A stretch of 48,092 nt of DNA from positions 1 through 48,092 of IMG/VR virus record IMGVR_UViG_3300036852_000677. The stretch is one strand, 5' to 3'. Under the pieces are notes generated by a model. It ran no database searches. It had not been told where the DNA came from and saw only the letters and a program-made list of their open reading frames with translations. Shown piece by piece: positions 28,913 through 36,294 of the stretch. The number at the start of each line of letters is the position of its first letter. Position 1 is the first letter of the stretch. Position numbers and translations under genes: made by a program. Source of the stretch: a virus.

Positions 28913-29020
28913 GCGGTCGTCCGCCCGTCTCTTGACAGGGCGCCGTAGACTGCGCGGCAGCGAAGTGGCCCCGCGCCGCGTGAACGGCCGGGGCCGCGGC
29001 ACCGAGAAACGAGGAACCCG

Positions 29021-29698
29021 ATGCAGTCCAATCGTACCCGGGCCGCGAGCATCCGCTCGGGCGGCGTGCTCGAACCGCGGACGCGGACCGGCCGCGTGCG
29101 GTTGGGCTGCGGCTGCTTCCTGCTCGTCGTCCTCCTGATCACGTTCGCCGGCATGCTCGGCGGCCAATCCGCCGCTCCGACGCCGACGCCGACGGCGGCC
29201 GCGGACTGGGCACGGCCGGTCGCGGTCGGCACGACAGTCGTGCGCGTGGTCTATGCGCCGACGCCCCAGGCCGGTGCCGGTCCGTCGGCGCCGGCGATCG
29301 GGCCCGCGTTCGAGGCCGCCGCCCGTGGGTACTTCGACGGCGAGTTCCGCTCGAGCACCGTCGAGGGCTCCACGGGCACGGTCGACTACGAGCTCGCCGG
29401 CGTCTGGGGCGGCGAGGACATCGCGGCCCAGGCCGGCGACGCGCTGGCCGAGTTCGCGTCCAAGGCGTTCGCGCTGCCCGGGCTCGAGGCCGTCCGGCTC
29501 CGGGCGACGGCCCAGTTCAAGGACCTGCGGGGCCAGCCCGCCCACGGGCCGGCGGTCACCCTGACGCTCACGCGCGCGCTGGCCAGTCGTATGGACCTCT
29601 CCAAGATTCAGGCGCGCGACCTCTACCGCGCGATCGGGAGCTGGGAGGCCGATCCCTCGCTCCGTCCGGCCGTGCTCTCCTTCGTCCGCGGCGGCTAG
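29021..29698 (+). CDS. Membrane-anchored exported protein, 225 aa
   Basis: Starts after GAGGAACCCG. A basic N-terminus is followed by a transmembrane segment CGCFLLVVLLITFAGMLGG, a Thr/Pro-rich linker and a 165-aa extracytoplasmic domain (TVVRVVYAPTPQ, GGEDIAAQAGDALAEFASKA). In the lysogeny operon, so a lysogenic-conversion or superinfection-exclusion role is possible (inference). Confidence 0.65.
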   Translation: MQSNRTRAASIRSGGVLEPRTRTGRVRLGCGCFLLVVLLITFAGMLGGQSAAPTPTPTAAADWARPVAVGTTVVRVVYAPTPQAGAGPSAPAIGPAFEAAARGYFDGEFRSSTVEGSTGTVDYELAGVWGGEDIAAQAGDALAEFASKAFALPGLEAVRLRATAQFKDLRGQPAHGPAVTLTLTRALASRMDLSKIQARDLYRAIGSWEADPSLRPAVLSFVRGG

Positions 29699-29783
29699 GA
29701 GGCGGTGGGCGCGCGGTTCCACGGCGCCCGAGCCGTCCGGCGCAAGACGACCCACGGCACCGCCCGGAAACAGTGTACGGCCC

Positions 29784-29825
29784 CTTCGGCGCTGGCCCCG
29801 TCCCCACGATCACCGAGCGCCGAAG
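29784..29825 (+). terminator. Inverted repeat after the lysogeny operon
   Basis: CTTCGGCGCT (29784-29793) and AGCGCCGAAG (29816-29825) are perfect 10-base arms with a 22-nt loop, but no T-run follows, so a terminator role is uncertain. It lies about 85 nt after the exported-protein gene. Confidence 0.4.
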
Positions 29826-29867
29826 AGGGTCGGCCGCAACCGCGTCACCGCGGCAGCGGTTGTCAGT

Positions 29868-29909
29868 GTAGACGAGACCCGATCTGTACGCTTGTGAGGT
29901 AGACGAGAC
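29868..29909. repeat. Direct repeat GTAGACGAGAC
   Basis: Two exact 11-bp copies (29868-29878, 29899-29909), 31 bp apart, in the noncoding stretch 29699-29972 between the lysogeny operon and the tRNA-like gene. They could be protein-binding sites. No gene was seen in this stretch. Confidence 0.6.
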
Positions 29910-29972
29910 GCCGGTCTGACCAACCGGGTTGCCGGGGTTGACGCGCCGGCGCCTCGCCCGGGACGAGTCTAC

Positions 29973-30066
29973 TGGGCGATGCGGGATTCGGACCCGCGAG
30001 GACCGGAGCCCTACCCCCAACGCGGTGATACCTTGGGGGCGCCTTCGACCGCTCAGCCAACCGCCC
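29973..30066 (-). tRNA. Class II tRNA-like gene with an enlarged anticodon loop
   Basis: Acceptor GGGCGGT pairs with ATCGCCC, discriminator A, D-arm GCTGAGCGGTCGAAGGC, variable arm AGGGC-TCCG-GTCCT, T-arm GCGGG-TCCGAAT-CCCGC. The CCCCC/GGGGG anticodon stem encloses 16 nt instead of 7, so no anticodon can be named; length is 94 instead of about 85. The long variable arm and A73 point to a leucine-type body. No CCA is encoded. It may contain a 9-nt insertion or be a decayed tRNA. Confidence 0.6.
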
Positions 30067-30082
30067 ACCGGGAGTGTACGGC

Positions 30083-30346
30083 TCAGGGCCTGGGCGGCCC
30101 CTCGGTCGGATCGGACCGCCTGCGCCCGACTGTGCGCTCGAGCTCGTCGAGGCGGCGCACGATCCGGGCGACGTCGTCGGTCACCCCCTCGCCCACGGCG
30201 ACGACGACGCCGGCGGTGGCCTCGACGGCGCGGGTCAGGGAGCGCACGGCGTCGGCGATGGCGACCAGGGCGCGCGCCAGCAGGTAGATGGCGGCCAGGT
30301 CGACCAGGACGACGACCGCGAGCGCGACGGCGCTTAGATCGGGCAC
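30083..30346 (-). CDS. Membrane protein, 87 aa
   Basis: ATG 30346. One strongly hydrophobic N-terminal helix (SAVALAVVVLVDLAAIYLLA) and a helical cytoplasmic part with ARIVRRLDELERTVGRRR. The layout fits phage lysis-module or tail-assembly membrane proteins; no specific family. Confidence 0.6.
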   Translation of the reverse strand: MPDLSAVALAVVVLVDLAAIYLLARALVAIADAVRSLTRAVEATAGVVVAVGEGVTDDVARIVRRLDELERTVGRRRSDPTEGPPRP

Positions 30347-30373
30347 GGAAGGCCGATTTCGTGCAGCGGACGC

Positions 30374-30466
30374 TCAGTCCGGCGGGTCGGGTGCCCGGGG
30401 CCGGAGCGCGAACAGGACCCGCTGCCAGAGTCGCCAGTAGCGACGCCAGGCCTCCGGGGCGCTCAT
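30374..30466 (-). CDS. Possible 30-aa protein
   Basis: ATG 30466 overlaps the upstream stop (ATGA). Encodes SAPEAWRRYWRLWQRVLFAL then RPRAPDPPD: a short amphipathic, Trp/Arg-rich helix. May be real, given the overlap. Confidence 0.45.
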   Translation of the reverse strand: MSAPEAWRRYWRLWQRVLFALRPRAPDPPD

Positions 30467-30669
30467 CCGCGCGGCGTCGGCTTGGGCCTCTCCGAGACGG
30501 GCGTGTCCTGGATTCTCGGGAGCTGGTTGATCAGGACCGCCAGCACCGCGGAGGCGACGACCGCCGCGATCTTGAGCTCCTGGGGGATCTGCTCCCCGAA
30601 GCCGAGGTAGGCGGTGATGCCGGCCTGGACGGCGGCCAGCACGGTGACGGCCAGACGCAGCGCGATCAC
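30463..30669 (-). CDS. Holin-like membrane protein, 68 aa
   Basis: GTG 30669 overlaps the upstream stop. Two hydrophobic helices: LRLAVTVLAAVQAGITAYLG and IAAVVASAVLAVLINQ, then a charged tail ending KPTPRG. Length and topology resemble small holins; unproven. Confidence 0.6.
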   Translation of the reverse strand: MIALRLAVTVLAAVQAGITAYLGFGEQIPQELKIAAVVASAVLAVLINQLPRIQDTPVSERPKPTPRG

Positions 30670-30806
30670 GCGACCACCGTCGCGAGTTCCCACAAAAAGA
30701 GGCCGGCGGCGATCGCGCCGACGCGCCCGGTCGGGATGCCCACGGCGGCGATCCCGAACAGCAGCAGCGAGAGCAAGATCAGCACGGTCTTGAGCGTGAT
30801 CGTCAC
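30666..30806 (-). CDS. Small membrane protein, 46 aa
   Basis: GTG 30806 preceded by AGGAGGCGACAC. Nearly all hydrophobic: TVLILLSLLLFGIAAVGIPT and AIAAGLFLWELATVVA. Two short helices; possible antiholin or holin partner of the next gene. Confidence 0.55.
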   Translation of the reverse strand: MTITLKTVLILLSLLLFGIAAVGIPTGRVGAIAAGLFLWELATVVA

Positions 30807-30828
30807 GTGTCGCCTCCTGGGACGTCGT

Positions 30829-30999
30829 CTAGGTGCCTTCCGGCCGTCCCGGCGGCAGGGACGCCGGATCGACCCGGCCGCAGTCGGCGCAGCGCCAGCT
30901 CCAGACCAGGGCGCCGCCCTGCAGCCGCGCCGAGAGCAGCTGGGGGCCGCCGCAGGCCGGGCACGGGCGGTGGCCCTCGGCGCTGCGGTCTCGGGTCAT
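30829..30999 (-). CDS. Zinc-ribbon protein, 56 aa
   Basis: ATG 30999 chosen over an overlapping frame because it preserves CPACGG (residues 13-18) and CADCGR (37-42), a CxxC-CxxC ribbon. Role unknown. Confidence 0.6.
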   Translation of the reverse strand: MTRDRSAEGHRPCPACGGPQLLSARLQGGALVWSWRCADCGRVDPASLPPGRPEGT

Positions 31000-31005
31000 C
31001 GGGCA

Positions 31006-31191
31006 TCACCGTTCGCGCTGCGCTTTGCGCGCCTGGTTCGTGAGCCGGGCCTGATCCTTGGCCACGAGGCCGCGCAGCGTGTGCGCCAGCTCGCGGTCGG
31101 GGGCCTCGGTCGTCCGCTCCAGATCGGCCGCGGCCGAGAGCAGCCGGCTCCAGACGCGACTATCCCGCCAGCCGCGGTCGAAACCGGGCAC
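31006..31191 (-). CDS. Hypothetical basic helical protein, 61 aa
   Basis: GTG 31191, two bases after the upstream stop. RLLSAAADLERTTEAPDREL and a Lys/Arg/Gln-rich C-terminus (RLTNQARKAQRER). Unknown. Confidence 0.5.
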   Translation of the reverse strand: MPGFDRGWRDSRVWSRLLSAAADLERTTEAPDRELAHTLRGLVAKDQARLTNQARKAQRER

Positions 31192-31193
31192 GG

Positions 31194-31415
31194 CTAGTGT
31201 TCGCCCTTGCTGAGCGCGATCGCGCCCTTGATCGCCGCGGCCAGCCACGGGTAGCCGAGGTGCTCGAACTCCTCGGCCAGCCCCCAGGTCCGGTCGCGCA
31301 GGGCCGCCACCGGATCGGCCGGCACGTTGGACGGCGCGGCCGCGACCGGCGTCCTCTTGCGCTGCTTCACGGTCCGGGCGACCTGGCTCATCCGCGGCTC
31401 CGGCTGCTCGCTCAT
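31194..31415 (-). CDS. Hypothetical protein, 73 aa
   Basis: ATG 31415 overlaps the upstream stop. Disordered start (SEQPEPRMSQVARTVKQRKR), then helical AEEFEHLGYPWLAAAIKGAI. Unknown. Confidence 0.5.
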   Translation of the reverse strand: MSEQPEPRMSQVARTVKQRKRTPVAAAPSNVPADPVAALRDRTWGLAEEFEHLGYPWLAAAIKGAIALSKGEH

Positions 31416-31741
31416 CCGCGCGGACCCCGGTCCGTGGCCCGCCTGTTGCGCCGGCTCCGCTCCCGCTCGAGCCGCTTCAGGTCGAGCACCTCGAGCCAGG
31501 CCTCCAGCCCGAAGAGCGCCGAGCCCACGCTGGCGTAGGCCGCGGTCACGGAGGGCACCGGCAGGACCCCGAGGAAGGCGAGCACGCCGACCGCGCTGTT
31601 GCCCAGGAGCACGAGCGTGTAGAGCAGGCCCCGGCGCACGTCGCCCCCGGCGAGCAGCCGGCGCTCGCCGTCGAGGCCCTCGGCGCGCACGTAGCGGAGC
31701 GTGCCCCAGGCCTGGACGAGCAGGAAGCCGACCGGCACCAT
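31412..31741 (-). CDS. Membrane protein, 109 aa or longer
   Basis: ATG 31741 is the first standard start, but the frame stays open and hydrophobic upstream (FDLLWPLSSLGA), and AGGAGGAGG at about 31800 sits before a CTG at 31796, so the true start may be non-AUG and about 18 codons earlier. Two membrane segments (VPVGFLLVQAWG, LYTLVLLGNSAVGVLAFLG). Lysis-module candidate. Confidence 0.55.
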   Translation of the reverse strand: MVPVGFLLVQAWGTLRYVRAEGLDGERRLLAGGDVRRGLLYTLVLLGNSAVGVLAFLGVLPVPSVTAAYASVGSALFGLEAWLEVLDLKRLERERSRRNRRATDRGPRG

Positions 31742-31772
31742 CGCGCCGAGGCTGGACAGGGGCCAGAGGAGA

Positions 31773-31982
31773 TCAAAGGGACTCCCGGTCGCCAGCGTGC
31801 TCCTCCTCCTCCCGGCCGGATCGACGCAGCGCGTTGTTGAGTCGGGCGTCGAGCGTCTGCACGCGCCCGCGGAGGATGTCGACGCGCCGGTTGACGCGCT
31901 CCACGGCGCGCTTCTGCTCCTCGGCCTCCTCGGCCGTCGCCAGGCCGACGCGCGACAGCGCCCTGCGCCAGAAGGCTCTCAC
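31773..31982 (-). CDS. Coiled-coil protein, 69 aa
   Basis: GTG 31982 overlaps the upstream stop. Basic amphipathic helix throughout: EEQKRAVERVNRRVDILRGR. Possibly a lysis or tail accessory; no family. Confidence 0.5.
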   Translation of the reverse strand: MRAFWRRALSRVGLATAEEAEEQKRAVERVNRRVDILRGRVQTLDARLNNALRRSGREEEEHAGDRESL

Positions 31983-32200
31983 CGGCGTACCACCTGTTTG
32001 ACCGCCTTGTCCGCCACATCGCCCAATTCTTCGAGGGCATCGGTCGCCTTCTCGGCCACCCGGCGCCAGGCGTCGCGGTCCGCTTTCACCTCGTCGTACA
32101 TCAGCCGCGGGATGACCCGGCCCGTGGCGAAGGCATAGACACCGAGGAGCAACAGGGCGACGGGCAGCCCGAAGACCTGGGCGAGCTGCAGCAGGTCCAC
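31979..32200 (-). CDS. Membrane protein with C-terminal helix (holin-like), 73 aa
   Basis: N-terminal transmembrane helix LAQVFGLPVALLLLGVYAFA, then an amphipathic helix with DRDAWRRVAEKATDALEELG. This layout is common for phage holins and spanin-like small proteins downstream of tail fibres. Candidate holin. Confidence 0.6.
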   Translation of the reverse strand: MDLLQLAQVFGLPVALLLLGVYAFATGRVIPRLMYDEVKADRDAWRRVAEKATDALEELGDVADKAVKQVVRR

Positions 32201-32203
32201 GGC

Positions 32204-32599
32204 TCACGGCTCCGGCTCGTCGTCTTCGCCGGCCATCGCATCGAGCCGGAAGCGCCCGATGCCGTCCATCGCCTCGACGCGCGCCTTGATCCGCGCGCGG
32301 ATGGCTGGCCAGGTCCGCTCCCCAGTTGGGATGCCGAGCGCGGCGGCCCGACGCAGGTAGATCCGCGCGAAGAGCTTCTGGATCGCCCCCGGCTGGCAGC
32401 CGCCGCCGATCGGGTGGTAGGAGACGCCGGCGCACCCCGCCACGGGGCACGCCATCTCGATCCAGTCCGTGTTGACCGAGCCGTCCGGGTTGCGCCCGAA
32501 CCGCAGCGCGGCGCCGGTGAGTGTCCCGCCGTGGCCGGCCTCCGTATGCCAGACGTCGCAGCCGCCGTCGGCGTTGTGGCGCACGATCCCGATCGCCAT
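32204..32599 (-). CDS. Cys/His virion or lysis-associated protein, 131 aa
   Basis: ATG 32599, two bases after the fibre gene. GCDVWHTEAGHGG, then MACPVAGCAGVSYHPIGGGC contains a C-x4-C-x5-H-x5-C cluster; a helical C-terminus follows. No endolysin domain visible. Often such genes follow tail fibres; role unknown. Confidence 0.55.
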   Translation of the reverse strand: MAIGIVRHNADGGCDVWHTEAGHGGTLTGAALRFGRNPDGSVNTDWIEMACPVAGCAGVSYHPIGGGCQPGAIQKLFARIYLRRAAALGIPTGERTWPAIRARIKARVEAMDGIGRFRLDAMAGEDDEPEP

Positions 32600-32601
32600 C
32601 G

Positions 32602-33552
32602 CTACGGATTGCTTTCTCCGACCACCGTGTCGTCGGCGGAGTCGGTGTAGAAGTTGGCGGCGCCGGTCGCGGTGACCGCGGCGTAGAGGCTGTAGTTGTC
32701 CGGGCCGGCGCCCTGCACGATCGGCTGGCCGCAGTTGACGACGGACCAGGTCCCGTTCTTGGTGACGGTCGGCGTGACCGCCTTGCGGGCCCGCCAGACC
32801 ATCGCCTGGCCGATGTTCACGCCGGTCGTCGCGTACCCGTAGGGCGCGATCGTGGCCGACACCCCGCCGTGGACCTCGTAGTAGCGCTGGCACCGCGCCA
32901 GGTCCTCTTGTGGGTGCAGCGGCGCGTAGGGCGGCGCGACCGAGCCCACCACCAGGACCGCGCTATCGATATAGAAAGTGCCCACGGCGCTGAAGCGGAT
33001 CCCGGCGTAGATCGAGGTCGTGGCGGCCGGGATCGCTAACGTCAAAGTGATCGTCTCGTAGGCCCCGCCGCCGGTGTGGTACGAGGAATAGCGGTAGGCG
33101 TTCACGGAGTCGTACAGGAAGATCCGGACCCCGCTCGCGACGCTGGCTTTCACGCGCACCGAGAGCGTGAGCGTCCGCCCGCGCAGGCCGATGTAGTCCT
33201 CGAGCAGTTGGCGCACGAGCGAATCGACCGTGCCGGTCGTCGTCGCGGCGGCGCAGTACTGCGAGCCGGTGTCGGCGTTGGCGCTGTCGCGGCTGACCGA
33301 GAGCGTGCCGGTGCCGATCGTCATCTGCCAGCGGTCGGCCGTGAACGCGGCCGTCGTCGTGAAGGCGCCGGTGCCCCGCTGCCACACCTCGAAGCCGGGG
33401 TTGGTGAGCAGGTTCGCCCACGGGTAGGCGGCGTTCAGGATGCTCTCATCGAGGATGTCGAGGGAGGCGGCCAGGTCCGTCTTGAGGTAGTCGCGGGCGA
33501 CGTCGCCTCCGACGCCTTTCTTGAGCCCCAATCGGGCTGTCGTCGTGGTCAC
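32602..33552 (-). CDS. Putative tail fibre/receptor-binding protein, 316 aa
   Basis: ATG 33552, one base after the upstream gene. N-terminal KTDLAASLDILDESILNAAY attaches to LLTNPGFEVWQRGTGAF and FTADRWQMTIGTG, typical of carbohydrate-binding jelly-roll modules in phage fibres, then LTLSVRVKASVASGVRIFLY. The C-terminus RCQRYYEVHGGVSA and beta-rich end resemble host-recognition tips. Confidence 0.75.
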   Translation of the reverse strand: MTTTTARLGLKKGVGGDVARDYLKTDLAASLDILDESILNAAYPWANLLTNPGFEVWQRGTGAFTTTAAFTADRWQMTIGTGTLSVSRDSANADTGSQYCAAATTTGTVDSLVRQLLEDYIGLRGRTLTLSVRVKASVASGVRIFLYDSVNAYRYSSYHTGGGAYETITLTLAIPAATTSIYAGIRFSAVGTFYIDSAVLVVGSVAPPYAPLHPQEDLARCQRYYEVHGGVSATIAPYGYATTGVNIGQAMVWRARKAVTPTVTKNGTWSVVNCGQPIVQGAGPDNYSLYAAVTATGAANFYTDSADDTVVGESNP

Positions 33553-33553
33553 G

Positions 33554-34723
33554 TCAGCGGCCTTCCAGCGCCGCGAGGCGCGCGTCGAGCTCCGCGATGT
33601 AGCGCGCCTGCACCTCGACGGTCTCCCAGAGCCGGTCCGTCAGCGCGCCCATATTCGTGCTGCCGTCCTCGTGGACCTCGCCCGTCGGCAGCGTCGGTAG
33701 CTGCCGGTGCTCCTCGTAGTAGGCGCGCATCTCACGGATACTCGGCAGGGCGTAGGCGTCCTCGAAGACGTGGTCGAGGGAGGTGCCGTTGCGCCAGACC
33801 GCGACCGCGTTGATCGTGCCGCCGCCCTTGTAGCTGCCGCTCGGCGTGCCGAAGATGGTGCCGTTGGCGGGATCGACCTTGAGGTTGTTCGCCCCGGAAC
33901 CCAGGAGCAGGGTGTCCGAGCTGTCCACGCAGAGCGACGTGAAGTTGTTGTTGTTGGCGTTGTTGCGGAAGGTGATTCCCTGCGTCACGCCGTTGGGCAG
34001 ACGGACGATACCCCCCGCGTCGGCGGGGCTGGAGCCGACCGCGAGGGGCCCAGCGATCACCGTGAGGGAGACGACGCTCGGGCCCGCCGTCCAGGCCGGC
34101 AGACCGCCGCTGATCCCAAGGAGCGCCGAGCTCCCGATCGCGAGCCGCGCGAGCGCGTTGGCTCCGGTCCCGTAGAGCAGGTCACCGGCCGTCGTGACCT
34201 TGGCCGGCGCCGTCTCGAGCAGGTTGTCGCGGAGGTGCGTGTTGAGCATGGCCGCCGTGACGAGCTCGCCCGTCGTCCACGATCGGGGGGCCGTCCACGA
34301 ATCGTGCGCCGTGTCGCCGCGCTCAAGGCTCCGGATCGAGTCCGGGGCTGCCCGGCCGTGCTTCTCGGCCAACTCCTTGGTCGGGAACCATGTCCGCCAA
34401 CGCAGGTGCTCCCGCGAGAGCAGCGCGGCCTCGCCCCGGCGCCAGGACGCCGGCACCGCTACCCGGTGGACGGCGCCGCACTCGACGCAGGCGGCGACCA
34501 GCCATTCGGGGTGGGCACTCGGGCAGTTCCCGCAGGGGCACTGCACGACCCAGCGGCCGTCCGAGACGTAGGCAGGGAGCTCGAGCCCGCTGTCCCCTAC
34601 ATCCTCCGGCTGCCCGCCGAGCCCGACATGCTGGACGCGGATCCACGCGACGTACTCCTCCGGCGAGGAGACCCGGTGCGCGGTTTCGGGATTGCCGATC
34701 CGGTGGCGCAGGACGTGACTCAT
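33554..34723 (-). CDS. Tail fibre-like protein with N-terminal zinc site, 389 aa
   Basis: N-terminus: CPCGNCPSAHPEWLVAACVE then CGAVH, a Cys-rich module unusual in a fibre. Middle: SWTTGELVTAAMLNTHLRDN, a motif frequent at the start of tail-fibre shafts, followed by a Gly/Ser/Asn-rich beta region. C-terminus: LPSIREMRAYYEEHRQLPTL and a terminal coiled coil (ARYIAELDARLAALEGR), consistent with a trimeric fibre. Confidence 0.7.
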   Translation of the reverse strand: MSHVLRHRIGNPETAHRVSSPEEYVAWIRVQHVGLGGQPEDVGDSGLELPAYVSDGRWVVQCPCGNCPSAHPEWLVAACVECGAVHRVAVPASWRRGEAALLSREHLRWRTWFPTKELAEKHGRAAPDSIRSLERGDTAHDSWTAPRSWTTGELVTAAMLNTHLRDNLLETAPAKVTTAGDLLYGTGANALARLAIGSSALLGISGGLPAWTAGPSVVSLTVIAGPLAVGSSPADAGGIVRLPNGVTQGITFRNNANNNNFTSLCVDSSDTLLLGSGANNLKVDPANGTIFGTPSGSYKGGGTINAVAVWRNGTSLDHVFEDAYALPSIREMRAYYEEHRQLPTLPTGEVHEDGSTNMGALTDRLWETVEVQARYIAELDARLAALEGR

Positions 34724-34727
34724 CCGT

Positions 34728-36293
34728 CTAGTAGCCTGGGACCGTGGTCTGGCCGAGCTCGGAGTAGCCGGCCACGCCGAGCACCCAGAACGCCTGGTCG
34801 GAGGCCTTCTCGCAGCCGAAGATGCGCCGGTGGTTGCCGCCCGGCGACACCTCGTCGGCGATCTGCTCGACGAAGAAGTCGTCGTTGAGATACGCCCTGA
34901 GCGGCTCGACGACGGTGATCCGGTCGCTGAACTTACGCGGGAGCACGGCCGCGAGCCGCGCGTCGCTCTGGCTGTTGACCGCGAACCGGACCGTCGGGAC
35001 GGGGTCCTTGTAGCGGCTCACCACGTAGTTGCAGAAGTCCTGCGCGGTGTTCAGGTCCGGGAGCCAGGTCGGAATGAACTCGTCCCGGAACGTGCGCACG
35101 CCGTAGTCGATCCCCGACGCCGCCGCTCCGCTGACCGTGTTGGAGACGTCGGTCTTCGTGATCGTGACCGTCTGGGCACGGATCCGCAGGCCGGTGAGGG
35201 TCGCGCCCGAAGCCCCGGCCGTGAGCGTGAGGGTGCAGCGCTTGCCGCTGGTGCGGTCCAGCGTCGCCGAGACGAGCGAGCCCGCCGTCACCGTGAAGTC
35301 GCCGGCGCCGGATGTCGGCGCGGCGGCGGCGGTGAACCAGTCGGCGGTCGTGCTGACCGCGTAGGTCCGGACCTCGTTGGCCGCGAGCGTGACGGGCGTC
35401 GGGCCGGTCCAGACCGCGCCGACGGCGCCCAGCGCGTAGCTGTTGACCGGCACGGTGCAGGCGTTGACGATGTTGCGCACGCCCGGATCGAAGGCGAAGT
35501 CCTGCTCGAAGAGCGGCTCGGGACCCTGGCTCCGCGCCGTCATCTGGCTCGTCGTGCAGCGGCTGGTGAGGAGCCGGTAGTTCCTGTTCAGGAACGTGGC
35601 GTAGCTGGTGTCGGGGTCGATGAAGAACGCCGCGCCCGCCCCTTCGCTGAAGGCGAGGTCGCGGATCGCCTTGCCCGCGTCGATTCCGTCCACGCACCAG
35701 CGCACCAAGGTGGTGTCGGCGACCGCGAGGGCGCGGCGGTCGGCCGGCCAGTTGGCCGCATCCAGGCAGGCGGCGATCGCCTCGTCGATCCGCGCGCCCA
35801 CGAGCTCGGCGGTCGAGATGATCGCCGCCCGGAGCTTCTCCAGGCCGTCGTACGACGTCTCGCTGACGAGCTGCTGGCGGATGCCGGGCAGCTCGGACGG
35901 CTCGCCCAGGTAGCCGTCGTGCAGGCCGTAGGTGGTGCCCAGGAGCGTGATCGTGCTCCGGCAGCGCAGCCCCGGGTTCAGCTTGCCGAATAGCGGCGAG
36001 GAGGCGTTGAGGGAGGCGTATTTGCCGTCGGTGTTGTCGAGCAGGAAGGCCGATTTACCCGCCATCGGCGGGGAGTAGGCGCGCGCCTGGTCGCGCCCGT
36101 AGCTGGCGGTCAGCGGGGTGGAAAGCCGCACGTCCGCCGAGACGTCCTCGAGCGAGATGACGGACGCCAGGCCGTCGATGGTCATGGTGCCGAGCCCGTC
36201 GATGGTCGTCGTCCCGAGCGCGTCGATCGTGCCGGGGCCGCCCACGTCACCGGAGTTGTCCCAGTCGACGAAGACCGCGTAGGTCGGGGGCAT
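34728..36293 (-). CDS. Tail tip/baseplate protein, 521 aa
   Basis: Follows the tape measure by one base pair, the usual place of distal-tail or hub proteins. The N-terminus carries a short repeat TIDALGTTTIDGLGTMTIDG, then YGRDQARAYSPPMAGKSAFL and LDNTDGKYASLNASSPLFGK, a pattern common in siphophage tail proteins. The centre is beta-rich with ADWFTAAAAPTSGAGDFTVT; the C-terminus contains VSRYKDPVPTVRFAVNSQSD. Probably binds the tube end; enzyme activity not apparent. Confidence 0.7.
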   Translation of the reverse strand: MPPTYAVFVDWDNSGDVGGPGTIDALGTTTIDGLGTMTIDGLASVISLEDVSADVRLSTPLTASYGRDQARAYSPPMAGKSAFLLDNTDGKYASLNASSPLFGKLNPGLRCRSTITLLGTTYGLHDGYLGEPSELPGIRQQLVSETSYDGLEKLRAAIISTAELVGARIDEAIAACLDAANWPADRRALAVADTTLVRWCVDGIDAGKAIRDLAFSEGAGAAFFIDPDTSYATFLNRNYRLLTSRCTTSQMTARSQGPEPLFEQDFAFDPGVRNIVNACTVPVNSYALGAVGAVWTGPTPVTLAANEVRTYAVSTTADWFTAAAAPTSGAGDFTVTAGSLVSATLDRTSGKRCTLTLTAGASGATLTGLRIRAQTVTITKTDVSNTVSGAAASGIDYGVRTFRDEFIPTWLPDLNTAQDFCNYVVSRYKDPVPTVRFAVNSQSDARLAAVLPRKFSDRITVVEPLRAYLNDDFFVEQIADEVSPGGNHRRIFGCEKASDQAFWVLGVAGYSELGQTTVPGY

Positions 36294-36294
36294 C

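Noticed and set aside
29860-29972. Second tRNA beside 29973-30066
   Set aside because: No T-loop or matching acceptor stem could be found, only the direct repeat.
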